This document shows, piece by piece, positions 12,054 through 24,577 of a stretch of DNA of 64,000 nt (position 1 is the first letter of the stretch; each line of letters starts with the position of its first letter). Made by a program: the position numbers and the translations under genes. A model generated the notes under the pieces. That model made no database searches. It worked only from the letters and a program-made list of their open reading frames with translations, and was not told the origin of the DNA. Source of the stretch: Tetrastigma voinierianum (taxonomy: Eukaryota; Streptophyta; Magnoliopsida; Vitales; Vitaceae); the NCBI GenBank assembly GCA_016808115.1, contig JAEQBH010000994.1:124001-188000 (forward strand), given 5' to 3'.

Positions 12054-12516
12054 CCTCCTCATCCAGCATCTTCAAACTTTCTAAGAATTCATGCATTATT
12101 TTCGATTACAACTTTCATCTTCTATTGCCTTGGATTTTATTCCCTAAAAAAATTGCTTTGTTGCTGGTTTTTATTACTTCGTATTTTATCATTGTTGCTG
12201 GTTTTTTATTGCGTCAGATTTTATCAATGCTGCTGGATTTTATTCCAGAAAAAATATCACATTGTTTCGATTCCAATAGTGCATTCATATAACCAAACAA
12301 AGTGGTTCTTACCCTAAGCTCAAAATATTCCCTGGTTTTTTAGGTTATAGTGGCCCCGTGAATGTCTTACTTTTAATGAATATTAATTTATCTGTTTAAG
12401 CCATTATGATTTGAATCTCTAGAGAGTTAGGGGTTTCAATGGTATTTTAGGGTACAGTGGTCCCATGAATGTCTTACTTTGTTTGGTTCAACTGGTAGTT
12501 GGTAGTTGTCTTACTT
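12054..12516. other. AT-rich spacer with a direct-repeat arm
   Basis: No gene is visible. The segment 12373-12447 recurs at 13651-13743, on the other side of the MITE-like element. It also contains two near copies of a GAATGTCTTACTTT phrase (near 12361 and 12467). Confidence 0.6.
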
Positions 12517-12673
12517 TTAGGCCTTGTTTGGTTCAACTGTTAGTTGTTGGAGCTAGTAGCTGATTATTAATTACTGTTTGGTAAAGTAACTGATTAAAGG
12601 TTAATTTACTAATATAGACATTATAAAGATATTAACCAATATAGACATTATAAAGAGATATAAAGAAATAATG

Positions 12674-12762
<89 letters not shown>

Positions 12763-13650
12763 GACCACAAATAAATTACTAGAATATGAAATTATAAAAA
12801 TTATAACCATAAACAAAAGAAAAAATTATTATTCTAAAATATACCTTTGAAGAATAATTGAATTCCTAATAGTAAATATAGAACATAATATATATATAAT
12901 GTTATTTTGAATTATCTTCTTTTATTTATTTAAAAATACTTTGAGATAAAAAAAGGAATGAAAGAGGTGCTAAAGAACTTTTACTTAAAAAATTATTAAG
13001 TTACATGTTTTTTTAATATTGAATATTATTCATTTTTAAAATAGATAATCTTTAATTCTAAAAATATGGATAGTCTTTTTAGGTTCATAACAAAAATAAA
13101 TTAGAGCAAAATAAAAATAAAAAATTTAAAATTCATAAACGATTTTTTTACTTCAAATATTCTCTATGTAAAGACTAATATTTTAAAATATTTTATTTTG
13201 ATATTCTTCTTTTGTTTATTGATTGAAATTATAATTTGATATGAAATGGGAATTAAAAGTTGATAAAATAATATTTTTACTTAAAAAAATTATCATTCCT
13301 ATTTAATAGATAATTTTGTTTTATCTTCTTTTACCATATCTTTGAATTGTTTATTATTGTTTCATGTACATGCTCGGGAAAAAAAATCAAAACAAAGAAA
13401 AACCATAATGCAAAAAACCATAGGATGTCATTCCATCGGATAAAAATAGGAGCAAATCATAAGGAGAAAAATATACTTTTGAATATTTTCACAAGAAGGT
13501 TTCAAAAAAAGCTACGATTTATAGCTTTTTCCCAATCAGAGCTTATTAGGCCTAATCAAATATTAGGAGTTGATTACAAACCTTTACCAAGCACCCCATG
13601 AAATTAGTGGTGAATAAGCCTCCGGCTCACTAATCAACTCAACTACCCCC
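12517..13650. mobile_element. Probable hAT-type MITE / non-autonomous element
   Basis: The left edge GCCTTGTTTGGTTCAACTG and the inner TTTGGTAAAGTAACTGATT are characteristic of a common plant non-autonomous hAT end. The right part, read in reverse, has TTTGGTAAAG and GTAGTTGAGTTGATTAG. The interior is AT-rich, includes the TA microsatellite and has no transposase. Exact termini and the 8-bp TSD cannot be fixed, so the limits are approximate. Confidence 0.4.
12673..12759. repeat. CA/TA microsatellite
   Basis: A few CA units are followed by about 38 TA dinucleotides. It can form a cruciform or be a replication slippage site. The IYIYIY-type frames crossing it are not genes. Confidence 0.95.
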
Positions 13651-14372
13651 TTAATGAATATTTATCTGTTTAAGCCATGTGATTTGATTATGAGAAAAAT
13701 GTTTCATTGAGGCTGATCTCTAGAGAGTTAGGGTTTCAATGGTTATTGAATATTAATTTTCTTATTAAAGTAATTGTTTATTGATTTTTTAATTTCAAAA
13801 CACATGGATGAGAGGTTGATTTACCCTTACATCGTTCTCCAAGTTTGTAACTCTGAGCTAGGGAGATGTTTTTATTCTTGACAATTTTGATGTGGATTAT
13901 TTAACAATTATTGTGAAAGATTTGTACAAACAGAGTTAGGTTATAATGCTTTGAAGCAAGTCATGCTTTACCACATGGAATGAATATGGACAAAGATTTA
14001 TTTTTAGTTTAGGAACAGTCAAGATATTAGAATTTATTTAGTATAATAAATGACATAAATGTGTTGAATTTTTTTGCCACAAATGAGATAGATGAGCCTG
14101 TTTTGGCTCAAGGTATATCATTAGTGGTTATGATCATTCACAACCAGTCATGGATGAATCAATACTTGATATTGAACTAAGTAATGAACTAGGGGATGCT
14201 GGTGGCGAGACCAGTGATGATAGTGAATATGATGTTGGTGAAGATGACAATGATGATAATGATGAGACCTCGATAGAAAACCTTTTTTTAATCTCGGGTA
14301 TGAAATTTTTTTAATGGCCCAAATAAGCTTCGACTGTCAGGGTTCGGACGAGCTAACTCAATTGGCTTGATT
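13651..14372. other. Unassigned DNA with direct-repeat arm and short acidic coding-like run
   Basis: 13651-13743 repeats 12373-12447. Near 14150-14280 one frame encodes an aspartate/glutamate-rich run (SDDSEYDVGEDDNDD-like), which could be a remnant of a transposase or other acidic domain. It is too short and broken to name. Confidence 0.35.
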
Positions 14373-15200
14373 TTTTTTTTTAATTTTAAATGAATAATAT
14401 AGATGGGTACACTCCTTTCTCCTCTCTGATTTATGAACTCTTGTCTAGGGTTTTTTTTAGGTTCCTACTTTTTAGGTTTTTTAAGACATGTTGCTTACGG
14501 CCATTGCTTCCTCATAAAATTGTCATCTTTTCCAAGTCCTTTGCTTCAGTATTTCTCTTCCCTCTTTGATTTCTCCGAACATCTTGATATCAAAACGCCT
14601 CCATTTGTTTTTAATGGCAAGGGAAATTCATTGAAAGGAAAATGAGTAAACGGGAACACAAAAAAGGCCCCGAGGCCAAAGGGAAAAAAAAAGGGCAAAA
14701 AACACAAACCAACCCACAAAAAATGACCTAGTTCTAAGCATAGTGAATCTGAACAAGAACTAACAAAAGAAATATCTGCATTTGGGAATACAATAAACAC
14801 AGTAAAGAAACCTGTGGAAGTAGAGTGTTTTAGGCTAAGGGTTGAGAAAGCAACATCTTCAAAGACAATTCTATTTCTTTCTTTCCAAGAGGCCCATAAG
14901 AGAATTAAGCTACCCTCCACAGAGATTTGGCTTTTTCTAAGCAGGAAAGTGCAACGGCTTAAAGGATCTTTGATCAATAAGGGAGGAACTTGACTTGCAC
15001 CCAGCAAAGAAGATTAGTCCACTTTGAGGTGGTGGACCCGATGGATCTGTATGCTCGGCTCTTCTTCCTTTTTCCCATAGAAAGGGCATTTGCTAGTTAA
15101 GTGGAAACGTCTTTTCTTTAGCTGAAGAAAGGTGAGGACTTTTCCCCACCATGCCTCCCAAGTAAAAAAACCAATCTTTGAGGGGACATGAGGGTTCCAA
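14373..15200 (-). mobile_element. LINE (L1-type) 3' end fragment
   Basis: On the minus strand from about 15190 the broken frames give FFTWEAWWGKVLT, then a cysteine-bearing TSKCPFYG segment, then LLWASWKERNRIVFED (in the 14546-15007 open frame). This order is the zf-RVT-type C-terminal region of plant LINE ORF2 proteins. ORF2 supplies endonuclease and reverse transcriptase for target-primed integration. Those domains are absent here, as expected of a 5'-truncated copy. A T-run at about 14371-14381 would be the poly-A tail on the minus strand. Confidence 0.65.
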
Positions 15201-15762
15201 AGGATTTTGAGGAGAGCACATAGGAAGCACCTTCCCAGGTTGGCGCGTGATCTTATAAGACCACACTCTCTCTCTCATATCAAGATGATGTTGCGTTATG
15301 AGACTCATACACTCTCTCATTTTAAGATGATGCGACACTATTAGACCGACTTCCTCTCTTATCTCTTTTCTCTCTCTCCATTATCTCTCGCTCTCATACG
15401 CCAACGCTGGAACCGCTAATAACCCGGCTCACACACCCAACTAGCCGCCCACCCCACCTAACATGTAATGACCCGCACCGTAATACAAGTTTGTAACACG
15501 TTTGACCAAGGATTTGACTAAGTTTGACGGTTGACTAGGTTTGTGCGCGCTTACTATGTGGACCAAAGTTGACTTTTTCAGGATGAATAATTTGGGTTGA
15601 CTAAGACACCATTGCGTAGGCCCGTCGATACAAGTTCATAAACGGGTTGAATGTAAAAAAATCCGACTACGGATAAAAAGTTATGACCCATTAAGTTTGA
15701 AAACGGCATTTTATCGGTGTCAAGAAGCGTCTTAGTTTTTACACGAAAGAGACCCTAGGCCC

Positions 15763-15770
15763 TATATAAA
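15763..15770 (+). promoter_or_regulatory. TATA box in LTR
   Basis: TATATAAA lies about 300 bp inside the LTR, in a plausible position for the U3 promoter of the element. Confidence 0.45.
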
Positions 15771-17040
15771 CATAGTTTTATGTGCCAAATGAAACCTAGC
15801 TAAAACACCCATCTTGACTCAAAGCCCTAAATTCTCGAAACATGTGGACCGAGACTAGGTCATTTTTTTTTTTTGAACCGCTTGCGGCCGGGTCGGGTTT
15901 TGGGTCGTGGGAGAACATCCGCCGGCCACCCACCTTGCACACGCGCCCCGGCCGGGGAGGTGCACCACCTCGGATGATCCGCGCCCGACCAAATTTCCGC
16001 GGCTGGCCGTCGCGGATGCGCGAGATCTGGTTGGAGAACACGGCAGGCTTTGCACGGTTTGTCACCGGATTTTAGATTTTCGGCCGCTGAGCCGTATACC
16101 TCCCTCCCACCATTTTGGACCCTCACGGAACTTCGTCCGTGGTCCTTTGCGATTCCTCACGTTTGAAGATACGGCTGAAAACAAAGTTGATTGTTGGATT
16201 GAGTTTTTACGCCTACGGCAGCTTGTTGGACCAAGGTAATATGAGCCCTTCTGTGTTCTGGTCTTTTGGGCTTCAGTTTGATATATGGTTTGTGAATTTT
16301 GGGCGTCGTTTAGTTAGTTTCCATTTTAGGTTGTTTCGGGTAATTCTGCCAGAAGTTTGAATTTGAAATAGAGTACCAATTGGTCAAGTTTGGCAAAATT
16401 GAAGTTGGATTAGTAGCAGTGGATGTTTTATGAATTATTGGACGGTTGATTTCGAAATTAGCTCTCGGGTGAAAAGCCCCAATTTTATCTGGGGGCCTAT
16501 AGAATATTTGTATTAGTGGACTGTCGGTCAATTTGGATGGTTTCATAGTTCTAAAGTTATTCTGAAATGCCGGGGCATCCCATGTTGGTTCAGTTATTGG
16601 AGCCTAAGTGGTGTTTTATTTCATATTACGGGTACTCACGCGGGTGGAGGCGATCTGGGGAGCGGGGCGGCGTCTATAGTACGTGAGTGGTTTGCTATGT
16701 TTAAATGCTTTGAAATTATTACTATGATATAATTGTGGTTAATTGTTACACATATATACTATTTGACCAAATGAATTTGGTCTGTGCCAAGAAATAATTG
16801 TGGTTTCAACAAAGTTATCATTTCATGTGAATTTTGTCAACATTTTAGCTTATTTGAGTTTTACAGTTAGTGGAAGAGTGCGTAGTATTTAGATATTTTG
16901 GGTACGTGGATTGAGGTTTTAAACCACCTTGAAAAATTATTGTTTTAAGAAATGGATTTTTGAGATTTTGTGAAATGATTAAAATATGATAATGTTGGGA
17001 AAGTACATGTGAGTAAGGAAACGATTATATATTATTAGTT

Positions 17041-17200
17041 GCCACGTGATGGCCGGGTTTACCCAGAGGTTTATTAGTTGCCACGTGATGGTCGAGTTTA
17101 CCCGGAGGTTTATTAGTTGCCACGTGATGGTCGGGTTTAGCCGAAGGTTTATAAGTTGCCACGGTGTCGTGAGGTCGGGTTTACTCGACGGTTTATGATG
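17041..17200. repeat. 39-bp minisatellite carrying CACGTG
   Basis: Units start at GCCACG at 17041, 17080, 17119 and 17158, exactly 39 bp apart. Each includes GCCACGTGATGG (altered in the last) and GTCGGGTTTACCCGG-like text. The unit contains the E/G-box palindrome CACGTG and a second palindrome-like GGGTTTACCC. Confidence 0.9.
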
Positions 17201-18248
17201 GGTACATGGTACGGTACATTGTTGTTTCTGTATAAGGTATATCCATTTCCGATATTTATGGTATATTTCATGATTCTTTTTATGGCATGATGACTAGATA
17301 AATTCTTGTGTAATTTCCATGTTGTGAACAAATTCAAGTTATAATTTTCTTAATAATCATGCCGGTTAAATTGTTGAGTATGAATTACATAATGTTGGAC
17401 ATGGGTAAAGCTGGGTTTTTGTGAAATGTTTTCTAAACGGGGAACCTTACAACAGAGAGGACGTGAGGTCTTGAGGGACGAAATGTTCGAAAATAACGTT
17501 ATTTTACTTTATAAATTATGCCACTCTTGAGATTTATTATCCGCGTTTATTGTTTAATCCCATTCCCTAGGTCCAGGCAGTTCGTAGAGCTTGTTTCGCG
17601 CCAGATCCAACACCGTTCTTCCTGCCACAGCTGCAGTACTCTATCGCATTGGACTTATTTATCTCTAATTGTACCCCTAAATTCGCAAATACTCTTAGAA
17701 TGCTCTGATATTCGTATTGAACTCTTATGAGTCCTTATTATGTGAGTTGTGGTTATGACCTACATTTATGATAGGTCGTTCGTGGATTTAAGCTGTTGTG
17801 GATCTTTTATATATAATTGGGGTATTGTAGTACTGCATGTGTTTACTTCTCTTTTAGGTGGGGTCCCTTTGTGTATTCCTTAGGGATTGTACAATGGAAC
17901 TTCACTAGGCGGGACCACCGGGAACCACGGAGGTATCGGGTCGGGTCTGTCCGCGACACCTAACCCGAGCCCACACACCCCGGTAGCCTTACCCACCCGA
18001 CACTGGCGTATACTGGTCAAATGACAAAATTTTAAAAATTTTAAATTAAATTTTATTTTAATTATTAAAATCTACTAATGAAATTCAATATTTATTTTTT
18101 AAATATAAATAAATTATTTTAAAAAATATATTTAATTATAGGATATAAAATAAAAATACATCCATTAGACTCATGGCTCAAATCGGTCCAATATATACAT
18201 AATTATTTTTTTTTATTTTTTTGAAACATATAAATATATTTTTATTAA

Positions 18249-18806
18249 TGATTGGGTTTAAAAAATAGGCGCGCAGGCCCACTCACCAAGCCTAAGAAGT
18301 AGGTTTAAAGAAAGGTTATAAGTAGGCTCGGTGGCTTGGGCTCCTGGCTTGCCGGCCCCAGCGAGGCCATTCATTCGCGGGCGATAACAGACTGACCTAA
18401 AGAGCTGCATACCACAATAAATCAAATAAAATCTCCTTAATAAAGGGAAGTAAGATCATTCTCAATAGCGCTCCCCTAATTATCCCTTATTAATCTGGCG
18501 TGATAAGGACAGCATAAATCCCTCGTCGATAGAAGTCTTTATCATCATCGGTGGGAAAACATCTACTATAAATACCAGGCCACCCATCAGTGAAAGGTAC
18601 ACAGAACATTCGCTCTATAAGTGGTTGATCTTTTCTTTCCACAGGAAAGAACTGACTTAGGCATCGGAGCGGCAACGAGCGAGCCCCCGTCGATCCTCTT
18701 TGTTTCTTGTTTTTTGCAGGGGAGTGTAGCGTCGAGCGGTGGAAGTGCGGCCAAATAGATCCCCGACACGCTACAGCCCGATTCAGGAGTTGAAAAGGCA
18801 TCATCG
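18249..18806 (+). repeat. 5' LTR of Tat element
   Basis: It is about 558 bp and aligns with 31292-32008. It begins TGATTGGG and ends GGCATCATCG where the 3' copy ends GGCATCATCA. It has one copy of the segment that is duplicated in the 3' LTR. Confidence 0.85.
18567..18574 (+). promoter_or_regulatory. TATA box, Tat 5' LTR
   Basis: TATAAATA is conserved at the equivalent place in the 3' LTR (31611-31618), which supports it as the LTR promoter. Confidence 0.6.
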
Positions 18807-18808
18807 AT

Positions 18809-18824
18809 TGGCGCCGTCTGTGGG
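18809..18824 (+). promoter_or_regulatory. Primer binding site (Tat type)
   Basis: TGGCGCCGTCTGTGGG lies two bases after the 5' LTR end. TGGCGCCGTYTGTGGG-type primer sites are typical of Tat gypsy elements. This fixes the LTR boundary. Confidence 0.85.
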
Positions 18825-18849
18825 CGTTCCTTTACAAATAAAGGCTGAT

Positions 18850-20520
18850 CTCTCGATGCTTGATGGTATCAACTTCGAATGTCTGGCGAGAGCCATGCGA
18901 TCCTCCCGGGATGCAAGACCTGGCCAAAGCGGGGTAGACAGGCCTCTGGGAGCGCATTAGAAGGCAGTGGCCCAGCACGGACGAGGTGGAGCACTCCGTC
19001 TCACCAGCTTGGCGCTTGATAAGAAATTAGAGCAACTCACCGAGCGGTCTGCAAAGCCGGAGCGTGAATGAACTAGGAAGCATGCACCACCTGCCAGGAA
19101 AAGCGGCCACACCGGCCCTCCCAGGAAGCGGAGCGAGTCGACACAGACGGGGCACGAACCTCACCTAGCCCCTGAGGGAGGCGCCGCTTGAAAACCAATA
19201 CTCGGGGAACATCGGAGCAGTGAGGCAGGCCCTCCTCGACAGGAATGGGACGATCATGGGAGCGAGGTTGGGGTATCGACGAGACTCGACCACATGAAGG
19301 AAGGCATAAGGCCGGGCTCCGGACTCTATGGACACCACAGTGCAACAAAGCTGAGTCACCGTTCCTGGCCCAGAAGTTTTCCTTCCCCCTTCGGCCAAAT
19401 TTCGGGATCTGCATGAATAGGCGTCGATGGAGCATTAGAGATCCCGTCGACCATCTTAACACTATAAGAACCGGATGGAGTGCACGGATATCTCGAGGCC
19501 GTGCGGTCTGAGCCTTCGCTATCATTCGAAGGTCGTTGACTTGGTTTAATAGGCTCCCACCATCGTCAGTTTCCTCATTTAGAGAACTGGAGATGGAGCT
19601 CTGAGGATCAGGTCGACCGTCTTAACATAAGAACGGATGGGTACGCACGGATATCGAGACCACGTGCGGTCTGAAACCTTCGGCTATCGGGCTAAAAGGC
19701 ATGGCGTTGAAAACGGACACATGGGCTCCCACCATCATCAGTTTCCTCATTTAGAGAGCTCTCCATCACATTCGTTTCCCACTTCATTGGAGCGGAACAT
19801 ACGAGTAGAGTTATCACTTGCTAACCATGCGAATCCTTGAAAGCACGAGGTCTTATGTCGAGGAGGTTCAATGCAGTCTTCCCGAAGGTAGATGCCCAGG
19901 ACTGAGAAGTTCGCTATCACGCATTCATCATTAGAGGCTAGGAATGTAGTCAAAGATTTGATATTTTCCATCTCGAAAGAATCCTCGAGGCAAACATGGC
20001 TGGTTTTCCTTCATGAGAGAAATACATTAACGTGAAGAAGCCCTTACATCCAAGAGGCTCTTCAACCCCGCAAGGAGAAGCGGCCGACAAGCAACGAGGC
20101 GAAGCCTGAGAGACAAAGAAATCGAGAGAGATCCCCAAGGAGGGACAGACAACGGTCCCCGAAGAGGCGAGGAAGCATCAGAGACCGCCTGGGACCACCT
20201 CAGCCCAAGCTACGACAACGGTATTCACCTTGGCGGTTCACCCCCTTGACAGCCGCAGTATCATAGGTCTTGCACGAGGTGCAACATGAAAAATTTATGA
20301 GATAGCCATCCCAGATGAGGACAGACCCTACCAAAAGAGATAACACCAAGTACTGTGAGTTCCATAGGGACCACGGGCATCGAACAGATGATTTCATATA
20401 GCTCGGGAAGGAAATAGAATACCTGATTCGACGGGGATATCTCCGCCGCTACATAGCCTCTGAAGGTCAGGATCGAGGCGCGTACCACAGCCTCGACGGC
20501 AACTAGCATCGACAACCCTT
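18850..20520 (+). pseudogene. Tat gag relic
   Basis: Gag would form the virus-like particle and bind the genomic RNA. The clearest remnant is at about 20320-20470: NTKYCEFHRDHGHRTDDFI and then EIEYLIRRGYLRRY, matching the C-terminal CxxHxxxGH-type zinc knuckle and tail of Tat gag. Upstream the frame is broken many times, with only scattered basic stretches. It runs directly into the protease region without an intact start. Confidence 0.65.
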
Positions 20521-20689
20521 GGGGGGAAATCCATGTGATCTCGGGGATTTGCGGGGAGGTGGGAGTCGGCTGCGCGGGAAGGCTCATCTGCGTGGCATCA
20601 AGTCGGGGAGAGGTAATGGAAGTGCAAGCGATTATCCAGGCTACCTCGACTTGACACGCGCCGCTAACATTCTCAGTTCGGACACGGAG

Positions 20690-20990
20690 GGATGTCGACA
20701 CGGCTTGATCCTTTGGTGATAAGAGCGGTTGTGGCTAACAAAACAATCACGGGTCCTTGTAGGCAATGGGGCTCAGCTGACATCATCTTGCGTCGGCACG
20801 ACAATATGGGCATCGGAAGGAAGGCGGAACCGGCCCGGCGCCGCCACGAGTTCTCCGGAGAAAGAGTGCTACCTCTAGGGTCCGTACAACTAGTGCTCAC
20901 TTTGGAATACCGTGCGGCGACAAGCAGCGGTAAGATTTCTCATAGTAGATGCCCCTGCTTATAACGTGTTGATGGCGGACCTCCAACGTC
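20690..20990 (+). pseudogene. Tat pol: aspartic protease relic
   Basis: The frame at 20692 gives RLDPLVIRAVVANKTITGPC, then GSADIILRRHDNMGIGR and FSGERVLPLGSVQLVLTL. These are the protease segments around the usual DxGS/TSADII active site. Here the active-site aspartate region reads RQWGSADII, so the key D is lost. The frame continues as coding-like text toward reverse transcriptase. Confidence 0.7.
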
Positions 20991-21179
20991 ATAAAGCCGT
21001 CCCTCCGACACCACATGGTGATCGAGTTTCCTACCCTGGGTAGGAATGGTTCGAGGAGACCCCGGTAGCGCGGCTTCAGAGTATTTTCAATACGACAAAA
21101 TTGGTCGATAACATATACGTGGACGAGCTCGACATGCGTGATGAGGTAAACACCTGACCTGAGCCCTCGGAAGAGCTGG

Positions 21180-22115
21180 AGCCTGTGCAGTTGAACGATA
21201 ACCTTGAACACCTCGCCTACATCGGCTCTAAGCTAGCGGAAGACATCAGAAGCCTCCTTATCCACTTCTTGAAACAGAACAAGGATGTCTTCGCGTGGAA
21301 GCAGGAGGACATGGGAGGGATTGACCCTTGATAATCACTCACAGACTAAACGTCAGTCCATCCTTCAAACCAGTCAAGCAAAAAAGAAGGAGTTTCGCTC
21401 CAGAAAGACAAAAAGCGATTAATGAGGAGGTCGGCAAGCTCCTCCCGAGGCCCAGAATGCGTCGAGGAGAAGTGGAGTACCACGAATGGTTGGTGCGTCA
21501 TACTCGTCAAAGCGAACGAGGAAAATGGCGACTCTACATCAACTGGGCATCGTCCGGGCATGCTCTAGATGGCTCCCTGCACCTCGAATCGACCTTATAG
21601 TAGACGCCACAACCGGCCATGAACTCCTCAGCTTCATGGATGCTTTCTCCGGCTACAGCAGTCGGCATGGATCAGACGACGAAAAAAGACCTCATTTGTC
21701 ACGAGGGCAAGGGACTATTGCTATCAGTAATGCCACTTTGGGCTAAAAACATGAAAAATTTACCCTACCCGGTTGGTGAGCGAGGATGTTCCAGAAGCAA
21801 ATAGGGGCATCTATGGAGGTATATATAGACGACATGTTGGTAAAATCAACTACGGTCGAGCTCCATATAGCTCATCTGGACGAGGCATTCCAGATCCTGA
21901 AAGAGTACAACATGAAGTTGAATCTAGCCAAATGCGCTTTCAGAGTCTCAGCCGGAAAATTCTTGGGTTTTATAGTGAACAACAGAGGAATAGAGGCAAA
22001 CCCAGACAAGATGAATTGTGCTTTCGACGTGCCATCATCATCGAGCATAAAAGAAGTCCCGGCCTTTGCTTGGAAGGATCGCTACGCTAAGTCGTTTTGT
22101 GTCGGGACGTGATAA
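21180..22115 (+). pseudogene. Tat pol: reverse transcriptase relic
   Basis: The domain order is visible across three frames. DVFAWKQEDMGGIDP is near 21280. ITHRLNVSPSFKPVKQKRR opens the 21328 frame. KWRLYIN is near 21520, RIDLIVDATTGHELLSFMDAFSGYS is near 21590-21660, and EVYIDDMLVKST is near 21815-21850 in the 108-residue frame at 21786. YIDD is the metal-binding catalytic box. SAGKFLGFIVNNRGIEANPDK follows. Frameshifts and missing segments between these blocks make the enzyme inactive. The sequence is clearly of plant Ty3/gypsy type. Confidence 0.85.
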
Positions 22116-22159
22116 AGTGTCGACCATAGCTACGGACTTGAAAAGGCCTTCCAATAGGA

Positions 22160-22860
22160 CGCTGCTGAAGAACGTGTGACATTAAAAACCTATTTGAGCT
22201 CCCCTCCCATTTTGGTAAGTCCCTCTAAGGGAGAGCTCCTTACTACGTACACAGCCGTTTCGGATTTCTCAACGGCTTGGAGTCTTGATCGGAGACAAAG
22301 ACCAAGTCACGACACCAGGTCTACTAGTGCAATAGAGCTCACGAGAGGAGCGGAGGAAGGTATCAGATGGAGAAGTAATCCTAGCATTGGTAACCACAAC
22401 CCAAAAACTCTGCCCTTACTTCCAAGCTCATACCATTGAAATCCCAACGAGAATACTGATAGGCGGGTCTACCTGAGCCGGAGACCTCGGGAAGGCGTGA
22501 AGTGGGCCATAGAGGCTGAAGTGAGTTCGACGCCGGATGCAAACCAAAAGCGCGGCAATAAAAGGGCGGATCTTGGCGAGACTCCGTCATGGAATTCACC
22601 TCGCGGAGCTTGCGAAGCTACTCAAGCGATGCGGAGCCTCCCCATTTGGAGGTGTAGGTGAAGCGGGGCCCTTGATGCTCAAGGGAGTGGTGTCGGTCTA
22701 GTACGATCTCCGAGAAGGAATAGATATCGAATATGCGCTAAGATTTGGGTTCCGAGCCTCCAATAACGAGGCCGAGTATGAGGCCGTCATAGTTGGGCTT
22801 AACCTCGCCCATTCAATGGAAGTTGATCGGCTAAGAGGTATCGCAAGCTGACTCCCGGTG
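22160..22860 (+). pseudogene. Tat pol: RNase H relic
   Basis: LKTYLSSPPILVSPSKGELL near 22180 is the connection/first RNase H segment. FRASNNEAEYEAVIVGLNLA near 22755-22810 is the second RNase H-like domain typical of Tat and related lineages, with the NNEAEYEA motif containing acidic catalytic residues. The stretch between is interrupted by stops. Confidence 0.75.
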
Positions 22861-23179
22861 GTAGTAAACGGAAATAGAACTCCTACGAACGGGGCGAAAA
22901 AATGATCCTATACCTCAGGTACGGGAATTACTTAAAGTTCATACGAGTTTAGGTCGGACACATATGCAAGTAGAGGAGTCGCGACGTAATCGCAACCGCC
23001 CAGGCTTGACAGCCTCCCAAGAAGACCTCGGCGGAATGACCTTGTCGAGCACAGCTGAGCCTCAGTAGATCTCGACAACGAAGAGGTCTGTCATGTCTGA
23101 GCCGAGCTGGATGGATCCCATATGGGACTACTTAATAGAGACTCACGCAAACAACGAAGGAGGCATCTAAGCTTAGGTC

Positions 23180-24310
23180 GAAGTGCGCGGGTTCCCATTC
23201 ATTGAGGAGCCCTTTATAGCGGGTTTTCACCCGTCCTTAAGTGCATTGCGAGGAAGACCTTGGAGCTATGTCTTGAAGTACATGAAGGAGTATATGGAAA
23301 TCACATCAGAGCTCGGGCATTGGCGAGAAAAGTCTTGGCGGGGATATTGGCTGGCCCACAATGCTTTCGAGGCCTTAATAGAACTAGTCGAGAAAATGCA
23401 AGTTTGTCGAACACGCCGAATCTCTCACCTCCACTCCAAATTGCGACTTGAGTTACAAACCATAGCCTTTTCAACGGTGGGGGCTAGATGTAGGACCTCG
23501 CCCATTGGAAAGGGCCAATGCAAATTTATCGTCGTAGTAGTGGATTATTTCACCAAATGGGTAGAAGCCGAGCCCTTGGCTACTATCACAGAACAAAAGG
23601 TACGTAACTTCGTTTAGCGTGCCATAATATGCAGGTTTGATATCTCGAGAGCCCTGGTGTCAGACAATGGGAAGTAATTCGACAATCCTAAGTTCAGGGA
23701 TTTCTGTGCCGAGCTCGGGATCATAAACTACTACTCATCCCCAGCTCATCCACAATCTAATGGTCAGAGAGTCACCATCGAACCCTTAAAGCGACATTGA
23801 AGACGAGTTGGAAGGTCTAGGAAATGGGTAGAATGCCTCCCAGGGTGTTATGGGCATACGAACTACCACATGAGTCGCTAACTCAGGAAACCCCATTCGC
23901 TCTAGCCTTTGCCACCGAGGCGGTAGCCCCAATCAAGATCGGACTAAAATCCCCAAGGATAGAATTGGCAAGCGTGGAACATAACGAAGAGGCTCTTGCT
24001 AAGCTTTAGACATCTAGATGGCGTGATCATGTCTGAAGCGTACCTGAGACTACCCAAGGAAAGGCAATGAAATTACTATGACCAAAGGTCAAACCCTGAA
24101 GTTATAAACTGTGACTTAGTCTTAAAAAGCTTACACTTTGCGGAAAGATCCACTACACATGGAAAGGTAGGACCAAGTGGGAAGGCCTATATCGTGTCTC
24201 GCGTAGTCGCCTGCGACTACGGAACTCCAAACGAAGAAGGAAAATTCTCACCTTATTCTTGGGCAGTGAGCACCTCAAGCGTTTCTATCAATAGACCTCG
24301 GATTGTAATC
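23180..24310 (+). pseudogene. Tat pol: integrase relic
   Basis: The frame at 23183 (144 residues) includes a zinc-finger remnant and then GKGQCKFIVVVVDYFTKWVE (first catalytic D in VVDYFTKW). LVSDNGK near 23660 carries the second D. NYYSSPAHPQSNGQ near 23730-23765 precedes the catalytic E region. A TAG follows RNFV at 23616, and the frame changes again near 23780. Integrase inserts the cDNA into chromosomes. This copy is inactive. Pol-like coding text fades at about 24300. Confidence 0.85.
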
Positions 24311-24577
24311 TTTAATAAAGTATCATCAGCTTTCAGATAACAGTTTGTGTGTTCGTTGATTACTTTGTTTAACATCCTTATGAATAAAAAAGTAAGGCAT
24401 CTCAGTAAAAGAAAAAACTATTTCGACTGGAAGCGCCGAAAAATTACACACTTTAGAATACACAAATTCATGCTTCAAAAAAATTGCTCTTTATTCGATG
24501 AAGATACAATTGATTACAATCAATGATGCCATCCACACATCTCGGAATGAATAGTACAAGCGGTTCACTAAAAAAAT

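Larger units (their letters stand above)
15464..18005 (+). repeat. Gypsy-type LTR, second family, end approximate
   Basis: It starts TGTAATGACCCGCACC, the style of chromovirus LTRs (TGTAAYRCCC...). It contains a TATA box, a GC-rich leader-like stretch at 15880-16130 and a minisatellite. Near 17880-18000 GC-rich text (GGTCTGTCCGCGACACC) resembles an LTR 3' region. I could not find a primer site or a matching TSD, so the right limit is uncertain and no internal region is visible. Overlapping frames at 15796-16239 are consequences of base composition. Confidence 0.5.

Noticed and set aside
12601..12816. 71-residue IYIYIY frame, and a similar one at 43666-43851
   Set aside because: Translation of TA microsatellites.
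14150..14290. MULE transposase acidic region
   Set aside because: Only a short D/E-rich run; no MULE core or terminal inverted repeats.
15796..16239. Several overlapping 66-110-residue frames on both strands
   Set aside because: GC-rich LTR segment; frames are open in many phases with no recognisable domain.
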